Part shown: positions 30,220 through 41,382 of the stretch, piece after piece
How positions within the stretch are numbered: position 1 is the stretch's first letter
Layout of the letters: every line of letters begins with the position of its first letter
Source of the DNA: Adiantum capillus-veneris
Lineage: Eukaryota; Streptophyta; Polypodiopsida; Polypodiales; Pteridaceae
DNA length: 64,000 nucleotides
Reading direction: 5' to 3'
NCBI GenBank assembly: GCA_014529385.2
Contig: CM043942.1
Location: 23,364,491 to 23,428,490 of the forward strand
Made by a program: the position numbers and the translations under genes
The notes under the pieces: model-generated
Told to the model about the DNA's origin: nothing
The model's database searches: none
What the model saw: the letters and a program-made list of their open reading frames with translations, nothing else

Positions 30220-30640
30220 TCTATGAATATAGGAATAAAGCGAATCTTCTCCCTAGAGGCACAAACAAAGATGACAGACATGGAGTTCTTTTATGTGCTC
30301 ATGCTAGAGGCTGATGAGTTGATGCCAAGACACATAGTTCCACCTATGGATGAGAGGGACATAGCGATCTCAGTGTTGGCCATGATGCATCCATATGTAA
30401 TGAGTAGTCTTGATGATGCAGTGCATGCAAATAGCATTGAGGAGGCTAGCATAGCTAGGTTTGCATAGATGTCATCAGCGTCTGGGCATCTCATGTATGA
30501 CCTACTAGTGTCCAAGCCCAACCTAGTAGCTAGAGTAGGAGCATTTGCAACAAGGATTGTCAATCTTACGATGATTGATACCTAGCATGATGCATTGTGG
30601 AGCTATGCACACCATGCAAATTTGTCAATGGGATTTGCAT
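30220..30640 (+). pseudogene. Copia B: unrecognised coding-like remnant
   Basis: An 81-codon frame (30223-30468) reads on after a TAG at 30466-30468 into MSSASGHLMYDLLVSKPNLVA-like sequence and VGAFATRIVNLTMID. This layout (HLMYDLL, KPNL) faintly recalls the end of copia RNase H (Y...SKPN), but I am unsure. It lies about 200 bp before the 3' LTR, which fits a Pol C-terminus. Most of Pol between protease and here is missing. Confidence 0.35.
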
Positions 30641-30840
30641 GAAGGATCTAGTGTGGATATGTATGCGTGTCTATCACTAGAGCCGATACAACTACATGTA
30701 AATCAAGTGATTGAGTCAATGGTTGTAGGTTAAAAGAGTCATTCACCTATTTTATTTGTACATACTAGTAGTTTAGCTAGTAGGACCCACTTATTGGCAC
30801 ATCTCCCTTTAAGTGTGAGGTTTTTGGGGTAAATACAACA

Positions 30841-31031
30841 TGCCTTTGCTCGAGGCAAAACATCTAGTGTCCAATCGCCCAATGACCACACTTACTATTA
30901 TTCATTATACATATACATGAGTAACGAGCACTCTCACTTCTTCTCTTGAGAGGCTTGTTCCACCCACACACTGTTTGTGCTCTTCTCTTCCCTTCCCTGC
31001 ACCATGCACACACGTATCCATGCACTCATCA
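30841..31031 (+). repeat. Copia B 3' LTR
   Basis: Partner of 20459-20657. Preceded by GAGGTTTTTGGGGTAAATACAACA, similar in style to sequence before copia LTRs, though it is not a pure polypurine tract. Confidence 0.7.
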
Positions 31032-31035
31032 ATAT

Positions 31036-31200
31036 TTTTTCTTGTTGTCAAGATGACTATCTTGCATAATGAACTTGGATTAATAGCTACTAAGGATTTG
31101 GACTTGGTACAAATGGATCTGAAGGCTGATTTCCTTTACAGAGATCTTGCACTTGGTAAATTAATGAAATCTCTTTACAACATGAAGAAAGAATCCAAGC
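31036..31200 (+). pseudogene. Copia reverse transcriptase fragment
   Basis: The frame contains VVKMTILHNELGLIATKDLD, then LVQMDLKADFLYRDLA and SLYNMKKESKQW. These match copia RT motifs (VVKMTTIR, L.QLDVKTAFLHGDL, KSLYGLKQSPRQW), with L-Q-M-D keeping the first catalytic Asp region and a deletion after RDLA. It begins just after the copia B 3' LTR. Its start (I-F-F-L-VVKM) duplicates the end of the copia A piece at 20430-20458, so it is either another copia copy or a rearranged part of copia A. It ends at 31200. Confidence 0.8.
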
Positions 31201-31283
31201 AATGGCATGTATGCACATGTTGTGTGCTTGCAGCCATGTGGCTTGCACAGAGTGTTTAGCAAGTCTCCAACAGGTGAAACTTT

Positions 31284-31301
31284 TGGCACCATTGTCGGGG
31301 A
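31284..31301 (+). other. Primer-site-like sequence, Asp-tRNA type
   Basis: TGGCACCATTGTCGGGGA differs by three bases from the TGGCGCCGTTGCCGGGGA site used by Athila/Tat-type gypsy elements. It suggests the 5' end of another gypsy element inserted after 31200, but I see no LTR partner or coding sequence. Confidence 0.45.
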
Positions 31302-33100
31302 GCCGCTCTATGCCAAGCTCCAACCATAGCTTGGTTGCTGTGTTTTTACATGTTAGAAAGGTTGGGAAGTGGGTGTGTGCTACCATGTGTGTGTAGATCT
31401 AGATACGATGATATCAGACAGTCTATTGTTTTTGGTCAATTATTGCTCTGCTTCATTTTTGTTCACTGATTTATTGCATTTCTATTCACTCTTTATTTGT
31501 ATTTCATTGATCGGCTATTTTTTGTTTTGTGAAAATCTGTGTTAGGGCCTAGTAATTTCCTTTTTTTTGCAAATGTATTTCAACTTTTTTTGTAAATATG
31601 TATTCTTTTTGAGATCAATAAAAAAAACAAAGTTAAGCAAAAAAAGAAAAAGCCTTGCAATTGATTGAGATTTTGAAATTGACACAAAAAAACCGACTCC
31701 AACTAGGCCCTAAGCCAGGAAAAAAAAGAGCCCCAGTAGCCCCGGCCCCAGCCTCGATGTCGGTCTCGATCTTGATTTAAATATATAGGAAGTAAAATCC
31801 TCCATATCTTCCTTCCAAGTGAAGGAGTAGTGGGTCTCATATTATATATATACCCCACTTCTAAAGGGCAAAAGGAAGCATGTGGGATCTAGGCTTCACC
31901 TTTTCCCTCCACTAGCTTCCTTTAGACTTTCCCCCTTGTGCCTACACATCCAAGTAGAAATCGACTATTTTCTGGGTCACAAGAGTTTTTGATAGCCAAA
32001 TTGTGTGCTATAAATACGCTCGTTTCGAGCTATCACCTGATCCATTCCACATCAAAGGGTTAAAAATGTGAGAAAAATCAAGTAAAAATGATCAAAATAG
32101 CTAGTGGCAAGACCTCTTAGGGTACTTGTCAACACTTTTAGTATAAGTGCATTACATGTATTTATGCTCTTGACGAGTGCTATAGTTTGAGCAATTAGAG
32201 AGTGCCTCAAATTACACAAGAACCCATTATCCACCCACGTTAGGTTTTGAGCCTTCGACTGGGACCCAATGTAGTGCATGGGGTTATCCATGGGGTCCCA
32301 GCCGAAGGCTCAAAACCTAACGAGATTCTTGGATATGTGAAAGGCAAAACAACCAACCCTATCACAAATGGAGATTCCTAAAGTAAGTCCCATGGATCCT
32401 TCATATGTTGTTTTGCATGGAGTCTTGATACAGTCAGAACCCACAAGCAATAGTTTACCTTTCCAAATTTAGCTCATCTTTCCCTTGAAGACACTACAAC
32501 TACTATGCCTAATTCATAAGCAAGTGATCTTTTTTGCATCGGTCAATAAATCCTTGGATTTTGTTTTCTTCACTTGTGTTAGTTTTCCTGTGTTTTCTTT
32601 TCTCAACTCTTGCGTTATTGGCTCAAAAGTTTTTAAAACTTCAGGTTGCAGTATGGCTTGAGTAGCTCTGACAAGTCTCTTGTAGACTTCCATTCTCCTG
32701 GTTTCATCTTCTAGATGGGTAATTCCTCAGTCTTTGCTCCACAGTTTGGTTGTTATTGAGCCTTGCAACATGTGCTTGCAATATTGCATTTAAGTGCTCG
32801 TCCACTTTCTTCTCCAAGACTGAACCACCTGAGTCAATCTCTTTGACTTTTTTGCTTCCTTTGCGTCTTTCTTACTTTCTTGCTCATGTTTAAGACATTC
32901 TTTGGTTTGGTTTAATTTAATTTCCAAAGTATTTTTTTCTTGCAGCCTCTTTGCTTTCATTTTATCCCATCTGGCTTAAATCCAAGATTTTCTTTGATTT
33001 CTAATTGATATGGTCTCCAATCCGTTTGTTCAGGGAGTTTTAGATCATCTGCTAATGGTCAATTTTTTACAACTTATTGAGCTTGAACTATAGTCACCAC
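31302..33100. other. Non-coding DNA, possible gypsy leader
   Basis: T-rich and A-rich stretches without a recognisable gene. A strong hairpin at 32238-32322 is listed separately. Beyond 33000 the minus-strand gypsy gag begins. Confidence 0.4.
32238..32322. repeat. Inverted repeat with 30-bp arms
   Basis: Arms 32238-32267 and 32293-32322 pair at 29 of 30 positions (CGTTAGGTTTTGAGCC...GGGACCC) around a 25-nt loop. It could be a MITE remnant or a small-RNA precursor; no target is known. Confidence 0.85.
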
Positions 33101-33102
33101 TT

Positions 33103-34866
33103 TTACAGGAACTGTTTGACCAAACTCTGATCTGCTCGTGCATGGTAATATCTCAATGACATTAATAGTTGCTTTCCCCAGATTGTCTGGGTTTTTGCAT
33201 AGTTTTGAATAAAATGGTATCTCCCACACCTGTCGCAAAATCCAAAAATTTTCATTCGTTGACTTTTAAAGGGGTTTTCATTCATTGACCTTTAAAGAGG
33301 CATCCCCTCGTCCAATGGTCACCTCCACATTCATAACACGAGCCCTTAGATTTGGCTACTCGCAGTGCTTCCGTTGGCTGGCCTGCTCTAGGCGGATAAT
33401 CCCTAGTCTTGTAATTTTGGTTTGCTATGAATATGAGTGTTTTTTCATACATTGTGAATTGGTTTCTAGATGTTTGAGCCACATAAAAAGGTTCAGGGTT
33501 TCCTCAGCGCTAGCCCAATATGGTCTTTCTTCTAGAGCATAAGCTACTCCCTCCATCTCTCTGACATGACTTTCGACTGGCTGTTCATAATAGATTGTTG
33601 GTGCATCATCGATTGAGTTACAAATGACTTTGCAGGCTGCACATAACACACAATGGCTCGATTATCCTACAAAAGGATGGATGTTACCCCAATATTGGTT
33701 GTGGTTTATCCGCTCCCTATATCGCGTTGTTCTATTTCATCTGGTACCTTGGAGGTGACGATAATTGCTGCACTACAGGTGGGCCGTACGGCCTTTCCCT
33801 CATGTAGTTACAGTTAAAGAAATACTCGATAGTGTCATGGTTTGTGTATTTTTTCTCTATGGCACACCACTTCAACATTTGTGGAGCATTAACTGCTTGT
33901 GGCTGTTGCAGTCTCAAATTAGGATTCTGCTTGTAGGTCTGATTCATTCTGCAAACCACTTCCTCGACTAGCTGTTCCATATTTGGTGTGACTACAGCAG
34001 AAGCACTTTACTTTGAAGTAATCCCACTGGATGTAGAAAATGGATTGCTAGGATTGGTCTCTACTTCTTGCGTTACCTCGCCATAAGGCTTGCAATTGTC
34101 AACCAAGTACAAGGCTTCCCTGGTGACTTGTTCAAACATGGTACACGCTTTTAGGTGTAAGTACCTTTTGAGAGTTTTGTTTCTCAAGCCCTCAATAAAA
34201 AGAACAGATAATCGATCATCCGGTGGAAACTCTTGTATTGGACATCTTTTAATGTATTGTTTAAAATTTAGTGAAGCTTCTTTCATTTTTTCATTTTCTT
34301 TTTGCCTGAAGGCATAAATCTGAGAAACCGTGTTGTGCTTGATTCCTCTTTTGGAGAATTTCTCAGCAAACTCTCATAGGAGTTGATCAATGTTCATAAA
34401 ATATCTACTATTGAGTGATTGGAACCAAATTAACATATTTCCCTCCAATGTTGAATCCCTCATACTGTGTATGGAAATCCACTACTTGTTCCGCTCTTAA
34501 GAATTTCTTAAAGATGGAAACATGTGCATATGGATCTCTTGATTTGTTGTACTTTTTCAGCACTCACTTAGCCACTTGAGAAAATTGCATTTTTTTATTT
34601 TCTGCAACCATTCTCATCCCTCTAGGTTCTCCACCCATAGCATCTCTCATTTCATAACCACTGACAGGTGTCCCAGAAGGGACTCGTTCAGGTACCCTTC
34701 CCTCAGGTCTTATGTCCCAAATTTTTCCTCTGATATCTGACACTCTCATGCTGAAAATGGTATCCACGATGTCAATACCTTGATGTGTTGACATAAGAAC
34801 CTTAAAATCCAAGGATCCCATTGGTTTAGGTGTAGACAAATGAGGTCGACTGAATGAGTCTTCCAC
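33103..34866 (-). pseudogene. Gypsy Gag, minus strand, multiply broken
   Basis: Reading down from 34866, pieces in different frames give an N-terminal region, then a capsid segment at 34286-34008 (MKEASLNFKQYIKRCPIQEF, LFIEGLRNKTLKRYL, CTMFEQVTREALYLVDNC). This is the retrotransposon Gag fold that also has F-x-x-G-L-R. A TAA separates it from a Gln/Pro-rich linker (33980-33732). Two knuckles follow: CYECGGDHWTRGC near 33310 (one residue short) and CDRCGRYHFIQNY near 33220 (last Cys replaced by Tyr). At least four frame changes are present. It lies behind the leader and primer site at 34900-36475, so it is the 5' part of one minus-strand gypsy element. No Pol is seen downstream. Confidence 0.75.
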
Positions 34867-34899
34867 ATGAGATTTTAAGGGACTCTCTCTCGTTGTTTT

Positions 34900-36455
34900 T
34901 CGTTTTGTTGTTTTTTAAATAGTAGGTATATGCAAGCTAGAGCTGAAGTAGTACTGATGGAGTGGTCCCCCAAAGTACATATAGCCCTCAAGCTCATTAT
35001 GACCCACTGAAGAATACTTCCAATCATACTTGTCCAACATCATGATTTGTGTATCTCTCTCAACCTCAAATGTAAAGGGTTTACTCTGATATCAATCTGA
35101 CAATTTTCTGTGTCAGGGGGTCATGGATTGCGATCCATGTCCCCCAAAGATAGAATTGCTTGAATTTTGATGCATAGGGTTCCCATTGTATCTTGAAAAT
35201 TGCTCGGTGACTTTTAGATGATTTGGTGACCTCTAGCTTCCCCAAAAATCTCTTGATCGGTCTATTTTGTGGATTTTGGTCTTGATTGTCTTTGGCTTGT
35301 TTTGAGCCTCCTTTGAGTGTTTTTTGCTATCCGAGGTCTGGAGAAAAATGTTTATTTTGGTCATTGTTACCAATCTGTGACGTTACAATCCCAAAATCTA
35401 GTAGGGGGTAATGGATCACTATCCACGTTCCTCCACGTCTGGACCCAAAACTTTGTCAGATGATTACTTGAATTATTAGGGGTTCACCTATCCACTTGTT
35501 TTTGGATTTGAATCCCTTTTGCCTTGACAAAGGTCAAGTTTTGTGTCCGTTTGCGGTTTTTGACTTGCATCCTGTTTTTGGGTGTTTTGGTATATGCTTC
35601 TCATTGGTCAAATCTTAGTGTCAGACGTCTCAGGGGGTCATGGATCGTAATTTTTTGCACATCAAATTTTTTTAGTTGTATATTTAGATCATGTAGAAGT
35701 CAGGTTTTCACTTCGTGTTGAATTTGGATACCAAAAAGTCAAAAATCCCCAATTTTATTCTATTTCCAAGGTTCTTTGTGTTTTGGCCCAATTTCTTGTA
35801 TTTTGTTGAGTTTTTGTGTCATTTTTTCCACCAAAAGTGTATAGCTAGAGCTTTGGAATCACTCTAGACTAAGTGGTACCAATTCCTACCAAAAATGTTA
35901 CAGGGGGTCATGGATCGCAATCCATGTTCCTGCACCAATCTGCATGGAGCTTTCCATATTCACTCTATGTGGTTTGGTTATGTCTTTTTTGCACTTCTTT
36001 TTGAGTTTTGATTAGCTTTGGAGTCTTTACCATCAAATTTTCAGTCTTTCAAAGTTTTTGGTCGTCTCCACCAAAATATGGTTTTTGACAGTTTTGGCAG
36101 TGATCTTTCAACCCAAATTTGATGGTGATATTTTCTACTTACCCTACTCCTAAGTAGTGAAATAAAACATGAAAGAAAAACAGACAAAACGGTACAATTT
36201 GAAGTTGAAACCGAAAACGATAGAGCACTCTGAAAGTAATGAGAAAATTGGAGAATGAAATGCTTTTGGCTGTCTCACTCACAACCCTTTTACCTCTCAA
36301 TAATAGATCTAGCGAGTCCTCGACTTCTAGACTCTACCAAGCACTAAACCCCTTTTTTAGCTGCCTAACTGCCAAAGTGTAAATGTAGTGGAAATCAAAA
36401 TCAAAGTTTCTACGTAAAATCTATGACTTGGTGTCACTCACCACGTAAGGATCAC
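34900..36455 (-). other. Long leader of the minus-strand gypsy element
   Basis: About 1.5 kb between primer site and Gag with no coding motif. It carries four related stem-loop motifs, listed next. Long leaders are common in plant gypsy elements. Confidence 0.55.
35113..35936 (-). repeat. Four-copy stem-loop motif in the gypsy leader
   Basis: Copies at 35113-35145, 35401-35433, 35631-35660 and 35901-35936 share CAGGGGGTCATGGATCGCAA (plus-strand text). In copy 1, GGGGG-CATGGAT pairs with ATCCATG-CCCCC around a TGCG loop. Copies 2 and 4 keep much of the stem. Copy 3 has lost the right arm. Confidence 0.8.
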
Positions 36456-36457
36456 TA

Positions 36458-36475
36458 TCCCCGGCAACGACGCCA
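36458..36475 (-). other. Primer-binding site, Asp-tRNA type, minus strand
   Basis: On the minus strand TGGCGTCGTTGCCGGGGA, one base from the common TGGCGCCGTTGCCGGGGA. It starts one base after a CA that ends the LTR at 36477. Confidence 0.85.
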
Positions 36476-36476
36476 A

Positions 36477-36771
36477 TGTTAGTGGGTCACCGCGATGGAT
36501 GTCTATAGCATAGCCTTTTGGCACTAATATAATGTCAATACTCGGGGAAGCAACTCAGATGGGGCATGGATACTCTTCAAGGGTATCAATGTTGAGAAGT
36601 GAACCAATGAAATAACTCTATCTCTAACACATGCAAATCTCTTGCTTTCAGTTATGGAAATCTACCTATGTCCTATGTCACCGCACTCAGTCGTCAACCC
36701 GTTTTGGCACTCGATCGGGTCCAAATGCTACAAAACTTTGGGAGAAGATCAAGGACACTTAGGGGCACTAA
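36477..36771 (-). repeat. LTR of the minus-strand gypsy element, cut by CACTA
   Basis: Plus-strand text starts TGTTAGTGGGTCACC next to the primer site. It is interrupted at 36772 by the CACTA transposon and probably resumes at 44492, ending near CCATCA at 44542 (about 346 bp in total, inferred). No second LTR is found. Confidence 0.6.
36769..36771 (+). repeat. CACTA target-site duplication, left (TAA)
   Basis: TAA just before CACTACAAC, matching TAA at 44489-44491. Confidence 0.85.
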
Positions 36772-36784
36772 CACTACAACATGT

Positions 36785-36960
36785 TACGACGCACCATATT
36801 TCGACGCACCGTACCTTTCTATGCGCCTTTCGATGGGCATACTGCTCGTCGATATACGCGTCGATACAGATGTGGAAATACACATGGCAATGCCTGCCGA
36901 AAGCTGGGTATTTCTATGCGTATTTCCAGACGCATTTCCATGCGTATATCAACATGTATA
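36785..36960 (+). repeat. CACTA left subterminal repeats
   Basis: Several short units (ACGACGCACC, TTTCGACGCACC, TCGTCGATATACGCGTCGAT, and ATTTCCAGACGCATTTCC / TATTTCTATGCG). In En/Spm such motifs bind TNPA. Confidence 0.75.
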
Positions 36961-37080
36961 TCAACTAAAAAAATTTGGGGGAAAAAAACCAAATCCGCGC
37001 ACAAGCAGTCATTTTCGCCTACAAGCGTGCGCACAGATCTGGCCTTTGGAAACCTACAACGTAGGTATTATTGATCTCTC

Positions 37081-37142
37081 CCCCCCCCCCCCCCCTCTCT
37101 CTCTCTCTCAAGCTACATCGTGTGTGTGTGTGTGTGTGTGTA

Positions 37143-37210
<68 letters not shown>

Positions 37211-37271
37211 GTGTGTGTAGGGAATCAAAGAGAGAGAGAAATGTGTGTGTGTGTGTGTGTGTAAGAAACTC

Positions 37272-37319
<48 letters not shown>

Positions 37320-37386
37320 TGTGTGTGTGTGTGTAGGAAATTAAAGAGAGAAAGAGAGAGAAAAATGTGTGTGTGTGTAAGAAATT

Positions 37387-37417
<31 letters not shown>

Positions 37418-37447
37418 TAGGGAAATAGAGAGAGAGAGAGAGAGAGA

Positions 37448-37465
<18 letters not shown>
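37081..37465 (+). repeat. Compound microsatellite (C)n-(CT)n-(TG)n-(GA)n-(TA)n
   Basis: Starts with a C run (37081-37095), then alternating (TG)n and (GA)n blocks separated by TAGGAAA/TAAGAAA-type spacers. Ends with (TA)n near 37451-37480. The block (GA)n-(TG)n-TAGGAAA/AAGAAA is itself repeated about four times. Confidence 0.9.
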
Positions 37466-37480
<15 letters not shown>

Positions 37481-37483
<3 letters not shown>

Positions 37484-39060
37484 ATAAAATCTAATATCTA
37501 ACCAACCCAAATGATTTTCTCATATTAAATTGGATCACTTAATGTGGGAGAATGAACGGGAACAAGTGTTAAGATATAGATATGTGCTTATAGATCTATC
37601 TCAACACGGGGCCAATGGTAAAGGGGCCCAAATAAGAGATGGTCTATCAAAGAGCAAGGCTAGCCAATGGAGCATAAGACCTTAGGGTTGGCTTTATTGA
37701 AGACCTCCAATAATGTGTGTAAAAGTCCTTTGACCTTAGGTAAGCTAGGTCTTAGCTTGAGGTGGGAACCTGGCCCAAGCTCGAGGTGCTTGTCGTTCTT
37801 GAGGTGCTTGTCGTGCTTGAGGTGCTTGATCAAGGTGCTTGAGGTACTTGACCTACTGCATGATTAAGGTTCTTGAGGTGCTTTGACATGCTTGCCTGAG
37901 ATGCTTGTGGGAACACCCCTAGTCCAAGTGCTTAGTCATGCTTGATAACTAAGGTGCTTGAGCACCAAAGGTCAAAAAGATCCCTACAAAGAGGAGGGCG
38001 AGCCCTTTTCTTAGGAGCTAGAGAGAGAACACACACACACACTCTCAAGGAAAGCCCAAGCTTAAAGAGGAAACATGGACACATGTCAAGCACCTACCCA
38101 TGTTACCTCCATGAGGTGCTTGAACTCTATTGGCTAGGATTAAAAGGGGTCCAATGATAATTTACAACAATTATCTAATTGTTTTTTCATTTATCAAGTC
38201 CTCTCTCTCTCAAAGGGGAAAGGGGGGCACTTGTCCCAAGACTACACCTATTGCTAGAAATGGCTCAAGCTTGTGATTGGCTAGGCTTGGCATGAGCCAA
38301 TGAGCTTCAATGATGAGCTAGAAGAGGGGGTCGACCGAGCAAGGAGGGGGGGTTTCTTAGGGGGTATACTCACCCACACACACTCACAAACACTCTCATT
38401 GTGTGCTATGCAAAGTGCAAGAGCTCCCTCTCCTTCTCCAAGCAAGTAGAGGTTGAGAGCCTACACCAACACTCTTGGATATGGAGTGCAAATCCAACCA
38501 AGATCCATGCTTCAATGCTTAAGCTTGCCATCTCCTTCTTCTTCATTACTATGCTATTATGTATGCTAGCAACAAGAGTTATGATAAGTGAGGAACTAAT
38601 TCTTTCTCCTACAAAATGTTTCTTCTTCCTCTTCCCTACCCTCATTCCCTGCTAGCTCTCTCCACCTTCGAAGGTGTTTGAGGTCTTGGGAGTGAGGCTT
38701 GGGATAGTTAACGCTTTCTTCAAGTTTATGTTATGTTTGTGATGCATGAAGCTTTCCATCTTCATTGCATCACCTAGGTCACAAGGAACACAAAGACTGT
38801 ATTGTAACAAGTCTCTCTTAATGGGAGAAATCATAATACAAATGCCTATTGGAGGGGGGACCGGCTCCACATAAATCCGGTCCTCAACTGTTGTCATGTT
38901 CTCTAAATTCTCTCTCTTGCAAAAGTATTGTTCATGCCAAGTTAACTAATCGTTATGATTATGTTGCTTCCTTCAATTATGTTCAACCGCTATGCTAACA
39001 AAGTCATTTCTCAAAAGTACTCTCTTTAATTTCCTCTACTCTCAAAATAAATAGGCCAAT
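37481..39060. other. Unrecognised interior of the CACTA element
   Basis: No gene is recognised. Contains a minisatellite at 37756-37910. Frames near 38401-38655 show no domain. Confidence 0.45.
37756..37910 (+). repeat. Minisatellite on TTGAGGTGC
   Basis: TTGAGGTGC/TTGAGGTGG or close variants occur about eight times with irregular spacers (TTGTCGTGC, TTGATCAAGG). Related strings continue near 37940 and 38111. Confidence 0.75.
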
Positions 39061-39065
39061 TCCAT

Positions 39066-39729
<664 letters not shown>

Positions 39730-39991
39730 GAGGTGTGCGGAGATCAGGCAAGGCTAGAGAATGCGAGGTAGTTTACATTGTGAGGAGTATATATATTAAA
39801 ACAACATTCATAATCATTGTAGATGGCAACATCATCAACTAACATGGAGGAAAAGATTGCGAGGTGTGCGGAGATCAGGCAAGGCTAGAGAATGCGAGGT
39901 AGTTTACATTGTGAGGAGTATATATATTAAAACAACATTCATAATCATTGTAGATGGCAACATCATCAACTAACATGGAGGAAAAGATTGC
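39730..39991 (+). repeat. Tandem duplication of the TNP2 start region, 131 bp x 2
   Basis: GAGGTGTGCGGAGATCAGGC at 39730 repeats at 39861. The copies look identical by eye. Each contains TATATATTAAAA and an ATG (39823 and 39954) opening MATSSTNMEEKIA, so promoter-like sequence and start codon are both duplicated. Confidence 0.9.
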
Positions 39992-40149
39992 ATGCTTGTG
40001 CACGCTCTGCAAGTATCAAATCCTGCGCAAGCGTAGGATATGTAATGAGCATGTGCACAAGGACAGAGAGTTTGCTAGAGAAACCGTACAAAATCTATGA
40101 TACGACTCCTACAGAACGGGGATTGATTTTCGCGACATAACACCTACTT

Positions 40150-40202
<53 letters not shown>

Positions 40203-41331
40203 TTATGTGTGAAGGTCCGACCAATCTAGAGCCAAGGATGGAAGCAGAGGAGGGCTTACAGATACAAGACGACGGCATGGAGGAGATGCTAGATGCCTTC
40301 TTCCAGACAAGCGAGGAGAATGCTAACAAAGCAGCACTAGAAGACGTGCACCTATCTCGTGAAGACATGTTGAGAAAGTTGGCACATCAACCAATTTATG
40401 AAGGTGCCAAAATATCTGTGTTTCGTACTTGTCTGTCGTTTTTGAATTTGCAGTCAGTGTACGGGTGGTCAGATGCAAGCATCACTGCTTTGTTTAGGTA
40501 CGTAACTTACAAAAGAGATTTTTCGATTGCAACGGTGACGTGCTTGGGGAGCTTTTAATTTAATGTGGCTTAAACAAGTTGTTGCGGGAGCAACTTCTCC
40601 CGGTTGGCAATGAAATGCCCCCCTCCAGGCTAGACGCAAAGCGACTATTGACCTCAATTGGCTTCGACTACAACAAGATTCATGCATGTCCAAATGATTT
40701 TATTCTTTTTCGCAATGAATTCGCAGATTGTCTGTCGTGTCCTAAGTACGGAGCAATGCGCTACAAAGAAGATGCGATTGGTGAGTCGGTGCCAGCTAAA
40801 GTGTTGCGGCATTTTCCTATTATTCCGAAGATAAAAAGCATGTTCCGTTGTGGTCCCATTGCAAAGTTGATGCGGTGGCATTCTACGAATAGATCCACTG
40901 ACGCAACATTTAGGGTGCCCGCTGATTCAAAGGCTTGGAGGCACATTGAAGATATCTGGCCACATTTTAAAACTGAACTACACAATTTGCGTTTGGGCAT
41001 GGCAATGGATGGAGTCAATCCATTTGGCTTGAGAAGCTCATCATGGAGCACTTGGCCTGTGTGCCTTGTCAATTACAACCTCCCGCTGTGGCTTGCCATC
41101 AAGAAGGGTCATTTGATATTAGGCTTGATTGTGCCTGGTAAGTTCAAGGAAAAAAGTATGGATGTTTATCTAGCACCACTAGTTGACGAGCTACAGGAGT
41201 TATGGCATGGGATCGACATAGCAGATGCGGTTGAACCAGTAGGACAACAGCATGAAAGGATCCATGGACTTCTTATGTGGACTATGCATGATTGGCCAAG
41301 ATACGGTGAAGCTTCTGTTAATGGTGGATGA
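39954..41331 (+). pseudogene. CACTA TNP2 transposase, N-terminal to central part
   Basis: From ATG 39954 about 48 codons include CLCTLCKYQILRKRRICNEH, which fits the transposon-associated Cys/His domain at the start of TNP2, then a TGA. A (GA)n tract (40153-40197) interrupts. 40205-40498 encodes PIYEGAKISVFRTCLSFLNL and YGWSDASITALFR. GTACGT at 40499 looks like an intron donor, with the next exon from about 40578. That exon gives LLPVGNEMPPSRLDAKRLL, KIHACPNDFILFRNEFADC, RHFPIIPKIKSMF, LGMAMDGVNPFG and VDVYL-type LAPLVDELQELW, the core of the Transposase_21 family. It ends at TGA 41329-41331 soon after LMWTMHDWPRYG. Everything between this and the C-terminal relic seems deleted. Confidence 0.9.
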
Positions 41332-41382
41332 TTTACAAAATTCTCACTATTCGCAAGCACTGAGAGATGAGGAGGATGCAAG

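Larger units (their letters stand above)
20459..31031 (+). mobile_element. Copia B: degenerate LTR element
   Basis: Two similar segments of 199 and 191 bp (20459-20657 and 30841-31031) start TGCCTTWGC and end TCA. The first is followed by a tRNA-Met primer site. Between them lie a degenerate zinc knuckle and copia protease (29440-29900) and about 8 kb of unrecognised or nested sequence. I find no clean target-site duplication: flanks are CAATG and ATATT. Copia sequence lies on both sides, but the outer pieces overlap by about eight codons, so it is not a simple insertion into copia A. Confidence 0.65.

Noticed and set aside
35083-35098. tRNA-Met-like primer site on the minus strand (TGATATCAGAG)
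   Set aside because: The Asp-type site at 36458-36475 fits better and is next to a proper LTR end; this one lacks the TGG start.
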